Assembly (NCBI GenBank): GCA_944989445.1
Contig: CALYLW010000489.1
Span: forward strand, 1-64,000
Direction of reading: 5' to 3'
From: Ampullaceana balthica
Lineage: Eukaryota > Mollusca > Gastropoda > Lymnaeidae
Length of the DNA stretch: 64,000 nucleotides
The notes under the pieces are model-generated. The model worked only from the letters and a program-made list of their open reading frames with translations. It made no database searches and had not been told where the DNA came from. Below are positions 44,339 to 55,559 of this stretch, in pieces; positions within the stretch are counted from its first letter, which is position 1; every line of letters begins with the position of its first letter. A program made the position numbers and the translations under genes.

Positions 44339-47077
44339 GATGTTGTGTTGATATTATGTATGTTTGTATGTATGGATGTATAGGGATATGTATGGATGAG
44401 GGAGGTATGTAGTAGGTAATGTTTGTAGATGTAGTGTAGGTAGAGTAGTAGTGTGTATGTATGTATGTAGGTATGGATGTATGTAGTAGTGTAGGTAGTA
44501 GTATGTGATTAGTATGGATGGATGTATGTGGTGATGTTGTGTTGGATTTGTGATGGTGTATGTATGTAGGTATTGTGTTGTTGGGTTGGATGGTGGATGT
44601 GTTTAGGTGTTGGGTGGTAGTGTTGGTGTGTATTAGGTTGTTGGAGGTAGTATGTATGGTGATGGGGGTGTATGTAGGGGAGGGTAGTGAGGGTTGGTTG
44701 GTGGTATGGTTGTTGTATTGGGAGGTGTTGGAGTGGGTGTGGAGTGTGGAGGTTGTTGGGTGTTAGGTGGGTGGGTGGTGGTTGGTGGGGTGGGATGGTG
44801 GTTGGGTTGGAGGGTGGTGGTGTTGGGTGGGGGTGTGGGGGGTGTGGGGTGGGGGGGGTGGGTGGGGTGGGGGGTGGTGTGGTGGGGGTGGTGGGGTGGT
44901 GTGGTGGGGGGTGGGGTGGGGTGGTGGGGGTGTGGGGTGGGGGGGTGGGTGGGGGTTGGTGGGTGGGGGGTGGGTGTGGGGTGGGTGGGTGGGGGTGGGT
45001 GGGGGGGGTGGTGTGGGGTGGGTGGGGGTGGGTGGGGGTGGGTGGGGGGTGGGGGGGGTGGTGGTGGGTGGGGGGTGTGGGGGTGGGGGGGGTGGTGGGG
45101 GTGGGGGGGGTGGTGGGGGTGGGTGGGGTGTGGGGGGGGTGGGGGGTGGGTGGGGTGGGGGGTGGGGTGGGGGGGTGGGGGTGGGTGGTGGGGGGGGTTG
45201 GGGGGTGGGGTGGGGTGGGGGGGTGGGTGGGGGTGGTGGGGTGGGGGTGGGGTGGTGGGGGGGGTGGTGTGGGGTGGGTGGGTGGGGGGGTGGTGGGTGG
45301 GGTGGTGTGGGGTTGGGGGGTGGGTGGTGGGGGTGGGGTGGTGGTGGGGTGGTGGGGGGGTGGGGTGGGGGGTGGGTGGGGGTGGGGTGGTTGGGGTGGG
45401 GGGGTGGGTGGGGGTGGGGTGGGGGTGGGTGTGGTGGTGGGGGGGGTGTGGGGGGGGTGGTGGGTGGGGTGTGGGTGGTGGGGGGTGGGGTGGTGGGTGT
45501 GGTGGGGGGGTGTGGGGGGGGGGTGGGGTGGTTGGGGGTGGGGTTGTGTGGGGGTGGGTGGGGGGTGGTGGGTGGGGTGGTGGGGGGTGGGTGGGGGTGG
45601 TGGGTGGGGGGGGTGGGTGGTTGGTGGGTGGTGTGGGTGGGGTGGGGGGTGGTGGGGGGTGGGTGGTGGGGGGGTGGGGGTGTGGGGTGGGGGGGGTGGT
45701 GTGGGTGGGGTGGTGGGGGTGGGGTGTGGGGGGTGGGTGGGGGGGGGTGGGGGGGGTGGGTGTGGGGTGGGGTGGGTGGGGGTGGGGGGGGTGGTTGGGG
45801 TGGGTGTGGGGGGTGGGTGGTGGGTGTGTGGGGGGGTGGGGTGGTTGGGGTGGGGTGGGTGGGGTGGGGGGTGGGGTGGGGTGGGTGGTGGGGTGGGGTG
45901 GGGGGTGGGTGGGGGGGTGTGGGGGTGGGGTGGGGGGGTGGGGGTGGTGTGGGGGGGGGGTGGGTGGTGGGGGGTGGGGTGGTGTGGGGGTGGGGGGGGT
46001 GGGTGGGGGGGTGGGGGTGGGTGGGGTGGGGGGGTTGGGTGGGGGTGGTGGGTGGTGGGGGGGTGGGGGGGTTGTGGGGGTGGGGGTGGGTGGGGTGTGG
46101 TGGGGTGGGTGGTGGGGGTGGGTGGTGGTGGGGGTGGGGTGGGTGGGTGGGGGTGGGGGGGTGGTGGGGGTGGGGTGGGTGGGGGTTGGGTGGGTGGGGG
46201 GGTGGGGGGGGTGGGGGTGGGGGGTGTGGTGGGGGGGTGGGGGGTGGTGGGGGGGTGGGTGGGTGGGTGTGGTGTGGGGGTGGGGGGGTGGTGGGGGGGG
46301 GTGGTGTGGGGGGGGTGTGGGGGGTGGGGTGGGTGGGGGGTGGTGGGGTTGGGGGGGTGTGGGTGGTGGGGGGTGGGTGGGTGGGGTGGGTGGGGGGGGT
46401 GGTGTGGGGTGGGGGGGGGGTGGGGGGGGGTGGGTGGGTGGTGGGGTGGGGGGGTGGTGGGGGGGGGGTGGGGGGTGGGTGTGGGTGGGGTGGGGGGGTG
46501 GGTGGGGGGTGGGGGTTGGGTGGGGGGGTGGGGGTGTGGGGGGGGGTGGGGGTGTGGGGTGGTGGGGGGGGGGTGGGGGGGGTGGGTGGTGGGTGGGGGG
46601 GGGGTGGGGGGTGGTGGGGGGGGGGTGGGGGGGGGGTGGGGGGGTGGGGGTGGGTGGGGGGGGTGGGTGGGGGGGGGGTGGGGGGGGTGGGTGGGGGGGG
46701 TGGGGTGGTGGGGTGGGGGGGTGGGGTGGTGGTGGGGTGGGGGGTGGGGGGGGGGTGGGGTGGGGGGTTTGTGGGTGGTGGGGTGGTGGGTGTGTGTGGG
46801 TGGTGGGTGTGGTGTGGTGGTGGGGGGTGGGTGGTGGGTGGTGGTGGGGTGGTGGTGGGTGGGTGTTTGGGGGGGGTGGTGGGGGTGTGAGGTGTGGGTG
46901 GTGGTGGGGTGGGGGTGGGGTGGGTGGGGTGGGGTGTGGGGTGGGGTGGTGTGGTTGGTGGTGTTGGGGGGGTGGGTGGTGGTGGTGGGGTGGGGTGGTG
47001 GGTGTGGGAGGTGTGGTGGTGGTGGTGTGGGGGGTGGGGTGGTGGGGTGGAGGGTTGGATAGGTTATGTATCTGTAG
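44339..47077. repeat. G/T-only low-complexity tract
   Basis: The A content falls gradually from 44340 to 44811 (GTATGTAGTAGGTAATG-like strings). From about 44812 to 46889 only G and T occur, mostly GGGGTGG and GGTGGGT with no fixed period. The absence of A and C is confirmed by all three frames showing only G, V, W, C, L and F residues. A returns sparsely from 46890 before the GTAC array. The potential for G-quadruplexes on the plus strand is extreme. The 707-881-residue frames exist only because no stop codon can be spelled without A. Confidence 0.93.
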
Positions 47078-47322
47078 TACGGACGTACGTACGTACGTAC
47101 GTACGTACGTACGTACGTACGTACGTACGTACGTACGTACGTACGTACGTACGTACGTACGTATGTACGTATGTATGTATGTATGTATGTACGTATGTAC
47201 GTACGTATGTACGTATGTATGTACGTACGTACGTACGTACGTACGTACGTACGTACGTACGTACGTACGTACGTACGTACGTATGTACGTACGTATGTAC
47301 GTATGTACGTATGTATGTATGT
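47078..47322. repeat. (GTAC)n/(GTAT)n microsatellite
   Basis: GTAC units with scattered GTAT, self-complementary and able to form long hairpins. It gives RTYV/HTYV frames on both strands. It closes the low-complexity locus that began at 43776. Confidence 0.97.
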
Positions 47323-47329
47323 CCTTTAT

Positions 47330-48651
47330 AGCCGACTAAACCATTCATCCGATCGCCATGAAACTTTTGGAGACTTTTGAGTATGATCCTGGGGTGGTAA
47401 CTGGCAACTTTGTTTGCGAAATTTAACACTCATGGAGCGTCGGGGGCCCATAATATGATTCTTTTCTTATATGAGCTATATAAAAATTAGTTTAAGCATT
47501 AGCTTTAAGGTGAATTGATGGATTTTAACCAAACTTTGTATATAACAACTTGGTAGCCGATATTGAAATACTATCTGGGCTCTAATTTCCTAATGTCCAT
47601 TTCTTTGAGGCTGGGGAGGGAGGGGCAAAAATGTCTTTTTAATAAACGTTTAAGATTGCATTCCCCATTCAAGTATTAAAAATGTAGATAAATATAGATA
47701 AATATATCCGCTATGAAATTGATTGAAATAGACAGGTGTTTTAAACTTGACATCTTGCACTAATTGGGCCCTGTGTCCCTTAAAGTCAATTTTTTGCTAA
47801 TATGAGCTATATAAAAATTAGTTTATGTGATAGCTACTGGGTAAATGCATCGATCTTAACCAAACTTTGTATATAAAAACTTGGTAGCCTATCTTAAAAA
47901 AAAAGGGTGCTGCACGTCTAATGTTCAATTGTTCAGTACTGGGGGCCCTGAATGTCTTTTTTTCGAATATGTTTGATATATTATTTGCCATTCTGTTTTT
48001 AACGATCTTGAGAAATATATCAATTATGGAACTGAATTAAAATGAACAGCATTTTGAAATTTACATCTTAGATCTTAGATCGAATGGGTCGGGGGCCCCA
48101 AATGTCTTCTTTTGTTTTTTTGTATACTCTAAGATATTATCTCCCACTCAGTTTTTAAAGAACTTCAGAAATATATCAATGATGAAACTGAATTTAAATG
48201 AGCAGGTTTTCAAAGTGTACATCTTGAACTGAATGGGCCCAGGGGCCTCTTAATGTATTTATTCCTCATATTAGCTATATAAAAATAGTTTAACTGTTAG
48301 ATAATGAGAAAATAACTGGATTTTGACCAAACTCCGTATTTAAACATTTAAGAGCCTATATTAAATTACTATAGAGCACTGAACTCATAATGTCGATTTC
48401 CTCGGGGTTGGGGGCCTTAAATGTGTTTTTTTTACTAAACTTTTAAAATTTTATTTCCCATTAAATTTTACACGATATTGGGAAATATAGATAAAATATT
48501 TATATATTTTTTATGAAATTGATTGAAATGAACAGATTTTCGAACTGCATATGTTAAACTTATGGGTCCGGTGACCCTTAAATTAATTCCTTTTTTAACT
48601 ATATGTATTCCTTTTTACTGAGATCGTTGCAACGCACGACGGGTCTACTAG
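47330..48651 (+). mobile_element. Helitron-like element with diverged internal tandem units
   Basis: Three units start at about 47466, 47796 and 48268, each with ATATGAGCTATATAAAAATT, ACCAAACTTTGTATATA and ACTTGGTAGCC-like strings plus a GGGGCCC motif. The right end is CGTTGCAACGCACGACGGGT then CTACTAG (CTAG 48648-48651) followed by T. The same kind of sequence (22950-23040, inverted) sits in the matching place of Y1. The flank TAATTTAAATGAAA is shared with Y1. Noncoding; class tentative. Confidence 0.5.
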
Positions 48652-48659
48652 TAATAAAT

Positions 48660-48791
48660 AATTTAAATGAAAGTTCTGTATTACATTATTTTTTTTTATT
48701 CTGCTGTGTATTTTTTTTCAAAATTAAAAGATTTCACCTGAATTATATTTATTGTGAAAACTTCCGCCATTTTTGACGGGTGATACACTGG
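48660..48791 (+). mobile_element. 3' end of an H-family Helitron in Y2
   Basis: Hairpin CCGCCA-TTTT-TGACGG (48764-48779, one mismatch), then GTGATAC and A, then CTGG (48788-48791) and T. It matches the ends of H1 and H2. Y1 kept the upstream part (22140-22250) but lost this terminus. Confidence 0.65.
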
Positions 48792-49179
48792 TTATTTTCA
48801 TAATTTAACATAAACTATAATGTTATTGTCTTATAAATGACACAAACAAGTTAAGACTATAAATTTAGTGTCAGACAGATAGTATTAAATAAAATACATT
48901 TAAAAGACTTGATTTGATGGATTTTACTATATACATAAATGTAAAGTAAACTCCTATTTATCTATTTCTTTGTTATTATCTGTTTGTACTTTGATTTAAG
49001 ATATAAACCTCGGGATTTATGTTTTTAAAAAAATTTTGAACAATAAATACAAAGGGACAAAGGAGTATTAAAATAGCAAATGCGGAAGAAAAAAAAGCAC
49101 GAGTGTGACATGGGATATTGAAGGAGACAGGAGGTGGGGCGTGGGATGACATCAACAAGCCACGTAACACAGTGACAAA

Positions 49180-49740
49180 GCCGGTTGCAGCCCCCGTCAT
49201 AGTCCTCGTGGCAGCCCCCGTCATAGTCCCCGTGGCGGCCCCAGTCATAGTACTTGTGATGGCACCCGTTATAGTCCACGTTATGGCCCCCGTTATAGTC
49301 CACCTAGTGGCCTCCGTTATAGTCCACGTGGCAGCCCCCATTATAGTCCTAGTGGCGGCCCCGATATAGTCCCAGTGTCTTCTATCGTTATAGTCTCAGT
49401 GGCTACCCCCATTATAGTCAATGTGATGGCCATCGTTATAGTCCTCATGGCGGCCCCCGCAATAGTCCACGTGGTGGCCCCCGTTATAGTCCACGTGGCG
49501 GCCCCCTTTATAGTCCACGTCACGGCCCCCGCTATAGTCCACGTGGCGGCCCCCGCTATAGTCCACGTGGCAGCCCCCGTTACAGTTCACGTGGCGGCCT
49601 CCGTTACAGTCCGCGAGGCGGTCCCCCGTCATAGTCCTCGTGGCAGCCCCTGTTATAGTTCTCGTGTTGGCCCCCGTCGAAATCCTCGTGGTGTGAACCC
49701 GTCTGAGTCCTCATGGTGGCCCCCGTTATAGTCATCGTGT
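49180..49740 (-). repeat. 24-bp minisatellite of composite Y (Y2)
   Basis: About 23 units, plus-strand core GTCATAGTCCTCGTGGCAGC then CCCC, more diverged than in Y1. Frames such as PVIVHVAA on plus and DYNGGRHV on minus are open because of the period. Confidence 0.93.
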
Positions 49741-49989
49741 CTGTCCCCACTGGAGGTTAACGGCAGAAGCGTTACAGGGGCATACATTTGGAGAGGCCAC
49801 AAGTGCCAGACCAGAGCCGCCTCATATGAAGTAGGACTGCCAGATTAAAAGGTTTAAAATGAATAACAGGACATAAACTATAACATATTTTTTTAACATA
49901 AACACAGAACGCATCGCCTATATGTATAGAAAGACATTCGGGGCAAAAAAACAGTTACTTTACCTTTGGGGATTTAAAGGGGTTGGAAC

Positions 49990-51330
49990 AGTACAGACAT
50001 CCAATAAATGAGAAATAATATATAAGGACTGGGACAGCAAAGGAAGAATGGTCACGCTGAATATTACAGATAAGAAATATAGTTACACACCTGTAAACAT
50101 ATACGCACAACTAAGCACAAAGAAAAAACATTGTTCCACTATTTCAAAATTTGAGAAAAGTATTTAAGAGAGAGAGACGAATATTTTAATGGGCCATTTT
50201 AATTATATAACAAGCCTCTTAGATACAACTAATCGCAAATGGAAGGGAAAATACTATAGGTACATACGGGGATAGACGTATGACTATAGGTGACAAATAA
50301 ACTAGTAGACGCATACATCATATAGAATGGGACTGCGATAAAAAAAATTAAATAAAATACAAAATACACTTCATACGTCACACTTCTACCAAAGAAAGAC
50401 AAAGACGCAAATTAAAAATTACAGGCCCATATCATTACTCAACAAAGATTATAAAATTACAGGCCCATATTACTCAACACAGATTATAAAATTACAAGCC
50501 AATATCATTACTCACAACCGATTATAAAATTACAGGCCGATATAATTACTCAACACAGATTATAAAATTACAGGCCCATATCATTACTCAACACAGATTA
50601 TAAAATTACAGGCCCATATCATTACTCAACACAGATTATAAAATTACAGCCCCTATCATTACTCAACACAGATTATAAAATTACAGGCCCATATCATTAC
50701 TCAACACAGATTATAAAATAACAGGCCCATACCATTAATCAACGCAGATTATAAAATTACAGGCCCATATCATTACTCAACACAGATTATAAAATTACAG
50801 CCCCTATCGCCCCTATCATTACACAACACAGCTTATAAAATTACAGGCCCATATCATTACTCAACACATTATTAAATTACAGGCCCATATCATTACTCAA
50901 CACAGATTATAAAATTACAGCCCCTATCATTACTCAACACAGATTATAAAATTAGAGGCCCATATCATTACTCAACACATATTATAAAATAACAGGCCCA
51001 TATCATTAATCAACGCAGATTATAAAATTACAGGCCTATATCATTACTCAACACAGATTATAAAATTATAGCCCCTATCGCCCCTATCATTACACAACAC
51101 AGCTTATAAAATTACAGGCCCATATCATTACTCAACACATTATAAAATTACAGGCCCATATCATTACTCAACAAAGATATAAAATCCTTACCAAAACTTT
51201 AGTCAATAAATTAAAACCACATATAAATACTATCATTCATGTCAATCAACAATGCATCATTAAATGCAGGGATATCAACATTCACAATCATTAAAGGCAA
51301 GAACATCAACAAACACAATCAATTAATCAG
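49990..51330 (+). pseudogene. Tx1/L1-like LINE ORF2 remnant (Y2)
   Basis: Plus-strand counterpart of 17165-20690. The endonuclease pieces are DWDSKGRMVTLNITDKKYS, VNIYAQLS and GHFNYITSLLDTTNRKWKGK. The reverse-transcriptase start TLLPKKDKDAN is followed by a 38-bp array (50425-51180). Then come KILTKTLVNKLKPHINTIIHV (51185-51240) and IIKCRDINIHN, with one or two 31-bp units. After about 51330 the reverse transcriptase is lost: the catalytic YADD region present in Y1 is absent. Stops and frameshifts throughout mean it cannot be active. Confidence 0.85.
50425..51180 (+). repeat. 38-bp LINE-derived minisatellite (Y2)
   Basis: About 19-20 units of ATTATAAAATTACAGGCCCA with TATCATTACTCAACACAG, including shortened variants (AGCCCCTATCATT) and two duplicated irregular blocks (50800-50840 and 51065-51105). 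It is shorter than the roughly 51-unit array in Y1. Confidence 0.93.
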
Positions 51331-51339
51331 AGGCAGTAT

Positions 51340-53365
51340 TCAATATGTAAATGAAACGATTAAAGTGTATTTAAATATGTCGTATGCTATCTAAATTATA
51401 ATGTATCTATAATTATTATTTTATGTCATGACGCGTTACTTCTCTAAATCTCAGTATCAGATCTCTGGCAAAAATGCACAAATGAAAAAGTTGTTTCCTT
51501 TCAAGGGAAATAATGCAGTGTTTAGAATATACATTTTTGGGTAACAATTTTCAGTAAAAATTACGTTATTAAAGTATAATTATCTTTATACGTTATGCTT
51601 ACAAATAAAGTTCTTCAATTACAAATTTAGTTAACTTTCTATTATTTACATTGTTTATATTGAAATACTATTTTTATTGACAAAATTGATATCTATGAAA
51701 TAAATACAACGATAAATTGAAGGCTCTGAAATTAACTACACATCGGACAACAAGAGAATGAGATAATGGAAACCGCTGATTGGTTTTATATTTTCCTTTT
51801 AATTACGAATTGGCAGCATTTAAATAGCAACTACATTTAATTGCATTATATAGCACTCCCTTTCTTTGCTAAATCAAGTTCACCACGAGTTAATCAAACA
51901 GGTAATTCAATAAGGAAAAATATTTTAAAATTCAAGGCTCATAACTACAGATTTGAAGCTCTTCAGAGTTGTTTGTTTACTCACGATTCTTTCCCTTTGA
52001 CGACATACGTTCGCAACAAGTCAATTAAAGAATTATAAAAATCCAAAATTATACAAAAATTACTTCGTTTTTTTAAAGAAGATTTTATAGATTATTTCTA
52101 TCGTTGCCACGCGTCTGCAGGGCCCCACTCATCGTTTCCTGCATTGGGCCCCGCACAGCCTGCGAGTCTGCAAGCAAAATTTCAGTTTGATATGATGACA
52201 AGAAAATGGTTGAAAATCGATCCAAATTTTTTGCAATTGACAAGCAGACGCTACGAGTTAAAATGATGGGTGTAATAAGATTTTAAGGGTGTAATAAGAT
52301 TTTAAGGGTGTAATAAGGTTTTAAGGGTGTAATAAAATTTTAAGGTGTAATAAGATTTTAAGGGTAAAATACGATTTTAAGGGTGTAATAAGATTTTAAA
52401 GGTGTAATAAGATTTTAAGGCTGTAATAATATTTTAAGGATTGTAATAAGATTTTAAGGGTGTAATAAGATTTTAAGGGTGTAATAAGATTTTAAAGGTG
52501 TAATAAGGTTTTAAGGGTGTAATAAAATTTTAAAGGTGTAATAAGATGTAAGACTGTAATAAGATTTTAAGGGTTGTAATAAGATTTTAAAGGTGTAATA
52601 AGATTTTAAGGGTGTAATAAGATTTTAAGGGTGTAATAATATTTTAAGGGTGTAATAAGATTTTAAGGGTGTAATAATATTTTAAGGGTTGTAATAAGTT
52701 TTAAGTGTGTAATAAGATTTTAAGCTCTTAAAGATCAATTGCTTATTTTTAAAATAATTCTTCTATTTATTTAAGAAAATAATAAATGATAAAATACTTG
52801 CCTATCAATATTTGTTGATAGGCGGAAATGCTTTTAATTCTATAATGACTTATAGTGTTAAGTCCGTATATGTATTTTCTAATAACAAAATAGAGGATTT
52901 AAGCTAAAACAAGTATATGGCCAATTTGTGTATTACATTTTTTAAACGTTGTTCTTTCAAATTCATCTTAAGAGAATCGTGAATCGTGACATTGAAATTC
53001 AAGGAGGTACCATTAAGAGAACTTTCATTGCATTCCTACATTTAAAGCTTCCAATTATCGTAATCTATAATTAGCCATGATCTAATTTAATACTATTCCT
53101 AAAAAAAGAAATATTACTTCTATATTTATTATTCTTATATTTATGCCACTTTAAATTCACAGTTAATTTTTAGCTTTCAAAAGGTTTCTTGCCAGTCAGT
53201 GTGTCACAATATGTGGTCTTAACTCTATAAGGGAACTATAGGATCACATAAAAAACAACTGATTATTAACATCTGGTTACTTCACTCTCAGATCATTCCC
53301 ATTAATTTGTTGTAGCTTTAATTATAGCCAAAATGTACACATACTTCATTAATTCCTGGTGGTGG
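51340..53365 (+). repeat. X-like core module in Y2, with insertions
   Basis: Counterpart of Y1 15190-17070. Recognisable parts are 51340-51700 (CCTTTCAAGGGAAATAATGC) and 52790-53360 (AGGAGGTACCATTAAGAG, GTCACAATATGTGGTCTTAA). Between them about 51840-52740 holds extra sequence, including a GGGCCCC pair at 52115-52155 and a 19-bp array. Confidence 0.65.
52268..52730. repeat. 19-bp minisatellite
   Basis: About 24 units of GTGTAATAAGATTTTAAGG with single-base variants. No counterpart in Y1, so it arose within the extra sequence in Y2. Confidence 0.95.
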
Positions 53366-53369
53366 TCGG

Positions 53370-53462
53370 ACACTTCGTCCCCGGACGATTGGACCCCGGA
53401 TGGTTCGACCCTGCCAGTTCGACCACAGGACGTTTCGACCCCATGACGTTTTGACACCGGCA
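53370..53462. repeat. Irregular GGTCGAA-type repeat (Y2)
   Basis: Inverted copy of 15089-15186, with TTCGACC motifs spaced about 15-17 bp, directly before the truncated RTE start (GGCAAGTTAAAAATAAGAAT). Confidence 0.7.
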
Positions 53463-53735
53463 AGTTAAAAATAAGAATTTTTAACGCTATGGTGAAACCT
53501 GTGCTGCTATATGGAGCCGAGACGTGGAGAACAACGGCGGTAAACGTGACCAGAATTCAGCCCTTTATCAACAATTGCCAAAGAAGGATTCTTAGAAGTC
53601 ACAGGCCAGGAAAAAAATCAGTAAACGGGAACTGTGGCAGTAGAGAAAGCTGATGAAAAGATTCCCCAGAAACGATGGTGGTGGACTGGTCATACACCTT
53701 AGAAAACCTGCTTCTAGTACAACAAGGCAAGGGTT
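53463..53735 (+). pseudogene. RTE-like LINE fragment (Y2), 3' part deleted
   Basis: Reads KLKIRIFNAMVKPVLLYGAE then TWRTTAVNVTRIQ and INNCQRRILRSHRPG. It then shifts frame and reaches the GHTL-KPASSTTRQ region near 53690-53730. It stops at AGTACAACAAGGCAAG, which is joined to GGTTTTTCCACCGCACC of the 3' block. Y1 and Y3 still have the remaining C-terminus and 29-bp array. Both deletion ends in Y1 carry GGCAAG. Confidence 0.85.
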
Positions 53736-54990
53736 TTTCCACCGCACCAAGGGCCGGTGCACAATTTTCCATGTACAGACGTGGTAGCAAAATGAGCCCC
53801 CACATGGCGTACAGCACTAAAACATTGGGCATAAATATGATACATGTCATCCAACAATTTTGAAAAGAATAAACAATTTTCTTCACTGTTGATGGTCGTT
53901 GGTGGTAAATACTTTATATAAACTTTTTTGTTTTCATCGGCAAGGACTGGAACTATAAATTGTTCTCTAAAAATACTTTTACATCAGAACAGTTTTCAAA
54001 GTTTGGTCCGAATTTTAATCAATGATTTTTAAAAAATATATTAATAGTAAATAATTGTCCCCTAAATATGCTAGAAACAAAGTCAATTTTAATTATATGA
54101 TTTAGTTTCTACGTGCAATTAAATTTTTTTATAAAACATTAGAAATATAATAAAATAGATTTTTTGGGGATGGGGGAATTAATTGTTAACCGATAGATAC
54201 GAAATCATTGCATTTTATTGTTATTATATCCCTAAATATAGGGACCGGAGTCAAGTGGCTGGCCACTTGAATATAAATATCATTCTAGTAGGTTCTCTTG
54301 CGCTATTGGGAAATTATATATAGATACATATAGATTAAACTTAATTATAATCATTTCATAGTTTCTGTAATTATTGAAAATATGCAATATTTAAAATGAA
54401 TTTTTATTTCTATTTAAAAAATTTCAAACGAAAGTGTAAGTTACTAAAGATTTTTTGTTTAGAAACACAAGTTACTAATAATAATTCACATGGGAATTGT
54501 AAATTAAGTTTCAAAAGAGTTGAAAAGAAATTCACAATGCCTATCTTGTCACCTATATTTTATCAAGAAGAACGAAATTGATAAAATAAATTAGTACCGG
54601 TGTTTTATGGTGCAGTGAATACGCGCAAATAATTTGTAATGCACAAGGAGAGTTTGACAATAAAAATGTATTTTAGGATTGAGTGTTCTTTCTCACAGAC
54701 AAAATCTAGTGCCTATTTGTATGCCCATAAAGTGAAGTGAGTGTTGAGACCATTCAATAGAACATCGCTGCATTTAACACCGTGAGGTCTTCGGATATCA
54801 GCATCATCCACATGTACAAAACCAAATTGAATATACGAAGAATGACATTTTCAAGTGATGCTAGAACGAATTCGTTTCGCTAATCATGCTTGGGTTTCAT
54901 TTATGTTCCCATCATCTAATTGTGAAGAAGAGTGAGACTGTGTTTAATGCTCAGCATTCATTTTTATTCTATTTTTAAACATATCCAACA
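53736..54990 (-). repeat. AT-rich block of composite Y (Y2)
   Basis: Inverted counterpart of 12240-14340 without the SINE and hAT MITE. The unoccupied MITE site is at about 54740 (GTGTTGAGACCATTC) and the unoccupied SINE site at about 54860. No gene. Confidence 0.7.
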
Positions 54991-55004
54991 CTCTGGGTTG
55001 CACA

Positions 55005-55470
55005 TATCTACAGCACTCTTACTTTATTGTTCTAAGATCCTTTAAAGCACTCTTACTTTATTGTTCTAAGATCCTCTATAGCACTCTTACTTTATTGTTC
55101 TAAGATCCTCTGCAGCACTCTTACTTTATTGTTCTAAGATCCTCTACAGCACTCTTACTTTATTGTTCTAAGATCCTCTACAGCACTCTTACTTTATTGT
55201 TCTAAGATCCTCTACAGCACTCTTACTTTATTGTTCTAAGATCCTCTACAACACTCTTACTTTATTGTTCTAAGATCCGCTACAGCACTCTTACTTTATT
55301 GTTCTAAGATCATCTATAGCACTTTTACTTTATTGTTCTAGGATCCTTTACAGCACTATTACTTTATTGTTCTAAAATCCTCAATTGCACTCTTACTTTA
55401 TTGTTCTAGGATCCTTTACAGCACTCTTACTTTATTGTTCTAAGGTCCTCTACAGCACTCTTATATATTG
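55005..55470 (-). repeat. 34-bp minisatellite of composite Y (Y2)
   Basis: About 13-14 inverted units (ACTTTATTGTTCTAAGATCC, TCTACAGCACTCTT). Confidence 0.95.
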
Positions 55471-55559
55471 CTCTACAGCGGTTGCCCCAAATCCCCGGGC
55501 CGCGGTCCGGTACCGGGCCTTAGACCAAATAATACCATTCTATATGAAAGTGTGACTGG

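Larger units (their letters stand above)
48652..55545 (-). repeat. Composite dispersed repeat Y, copy 2 (Y2), inverted
   Basis: The block order is the reverse of Y1: Helitron H tail, 24-bp array, LINE with the RT-derived arrays, core, TCGAA block, RTE remnant, AT-rich block, 34-bp array and GC-rich CGGTCCGGTACCGGGCC end. It lacks the SINE, both MITEs and copy C of Y1. It has its own 19-bp array (52268-52730) and a deletion at 53730. Confidence 0.8.

Noticed and set aside
43705..44383. Three overlapping CMYV repeat frames of about 200 residues
   Set aside because: Pure GTAT microsatellite translated in three frames.
43776..47322. Telomeric or interstitial telomere sequence because of the G/T richness
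   Set aside because: No TTAGGG or related hexamer periodicity; strings are irregular GGGGTGG mixtures between GTAT and GTAC arrays.
44687..47339. Frames of 707, 791 and 881 residues made of G, V, W and C
   Set aside because: The plus strand here contains only G and T, so stop codons cannot occur; all three frames are open together and no domain is present.
46894..47429. RTYV/HTYV frames on both strands
   Set aside because: GTAC/GTAT array; self-complementary, open on both strands.
49025..49731. Repeated DYNGGRHV / PVIVHVAA frames resembling a glycine-rich structural protein
   Set aside because: 24-bp array open on both strands, with flanks that differ between Y1 and Y2.
52114..52160. Pair of GGGCCCC motifs as hAT ends
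   Set aside because: Only about 40 bp apart, with no target duplication; too little to call.
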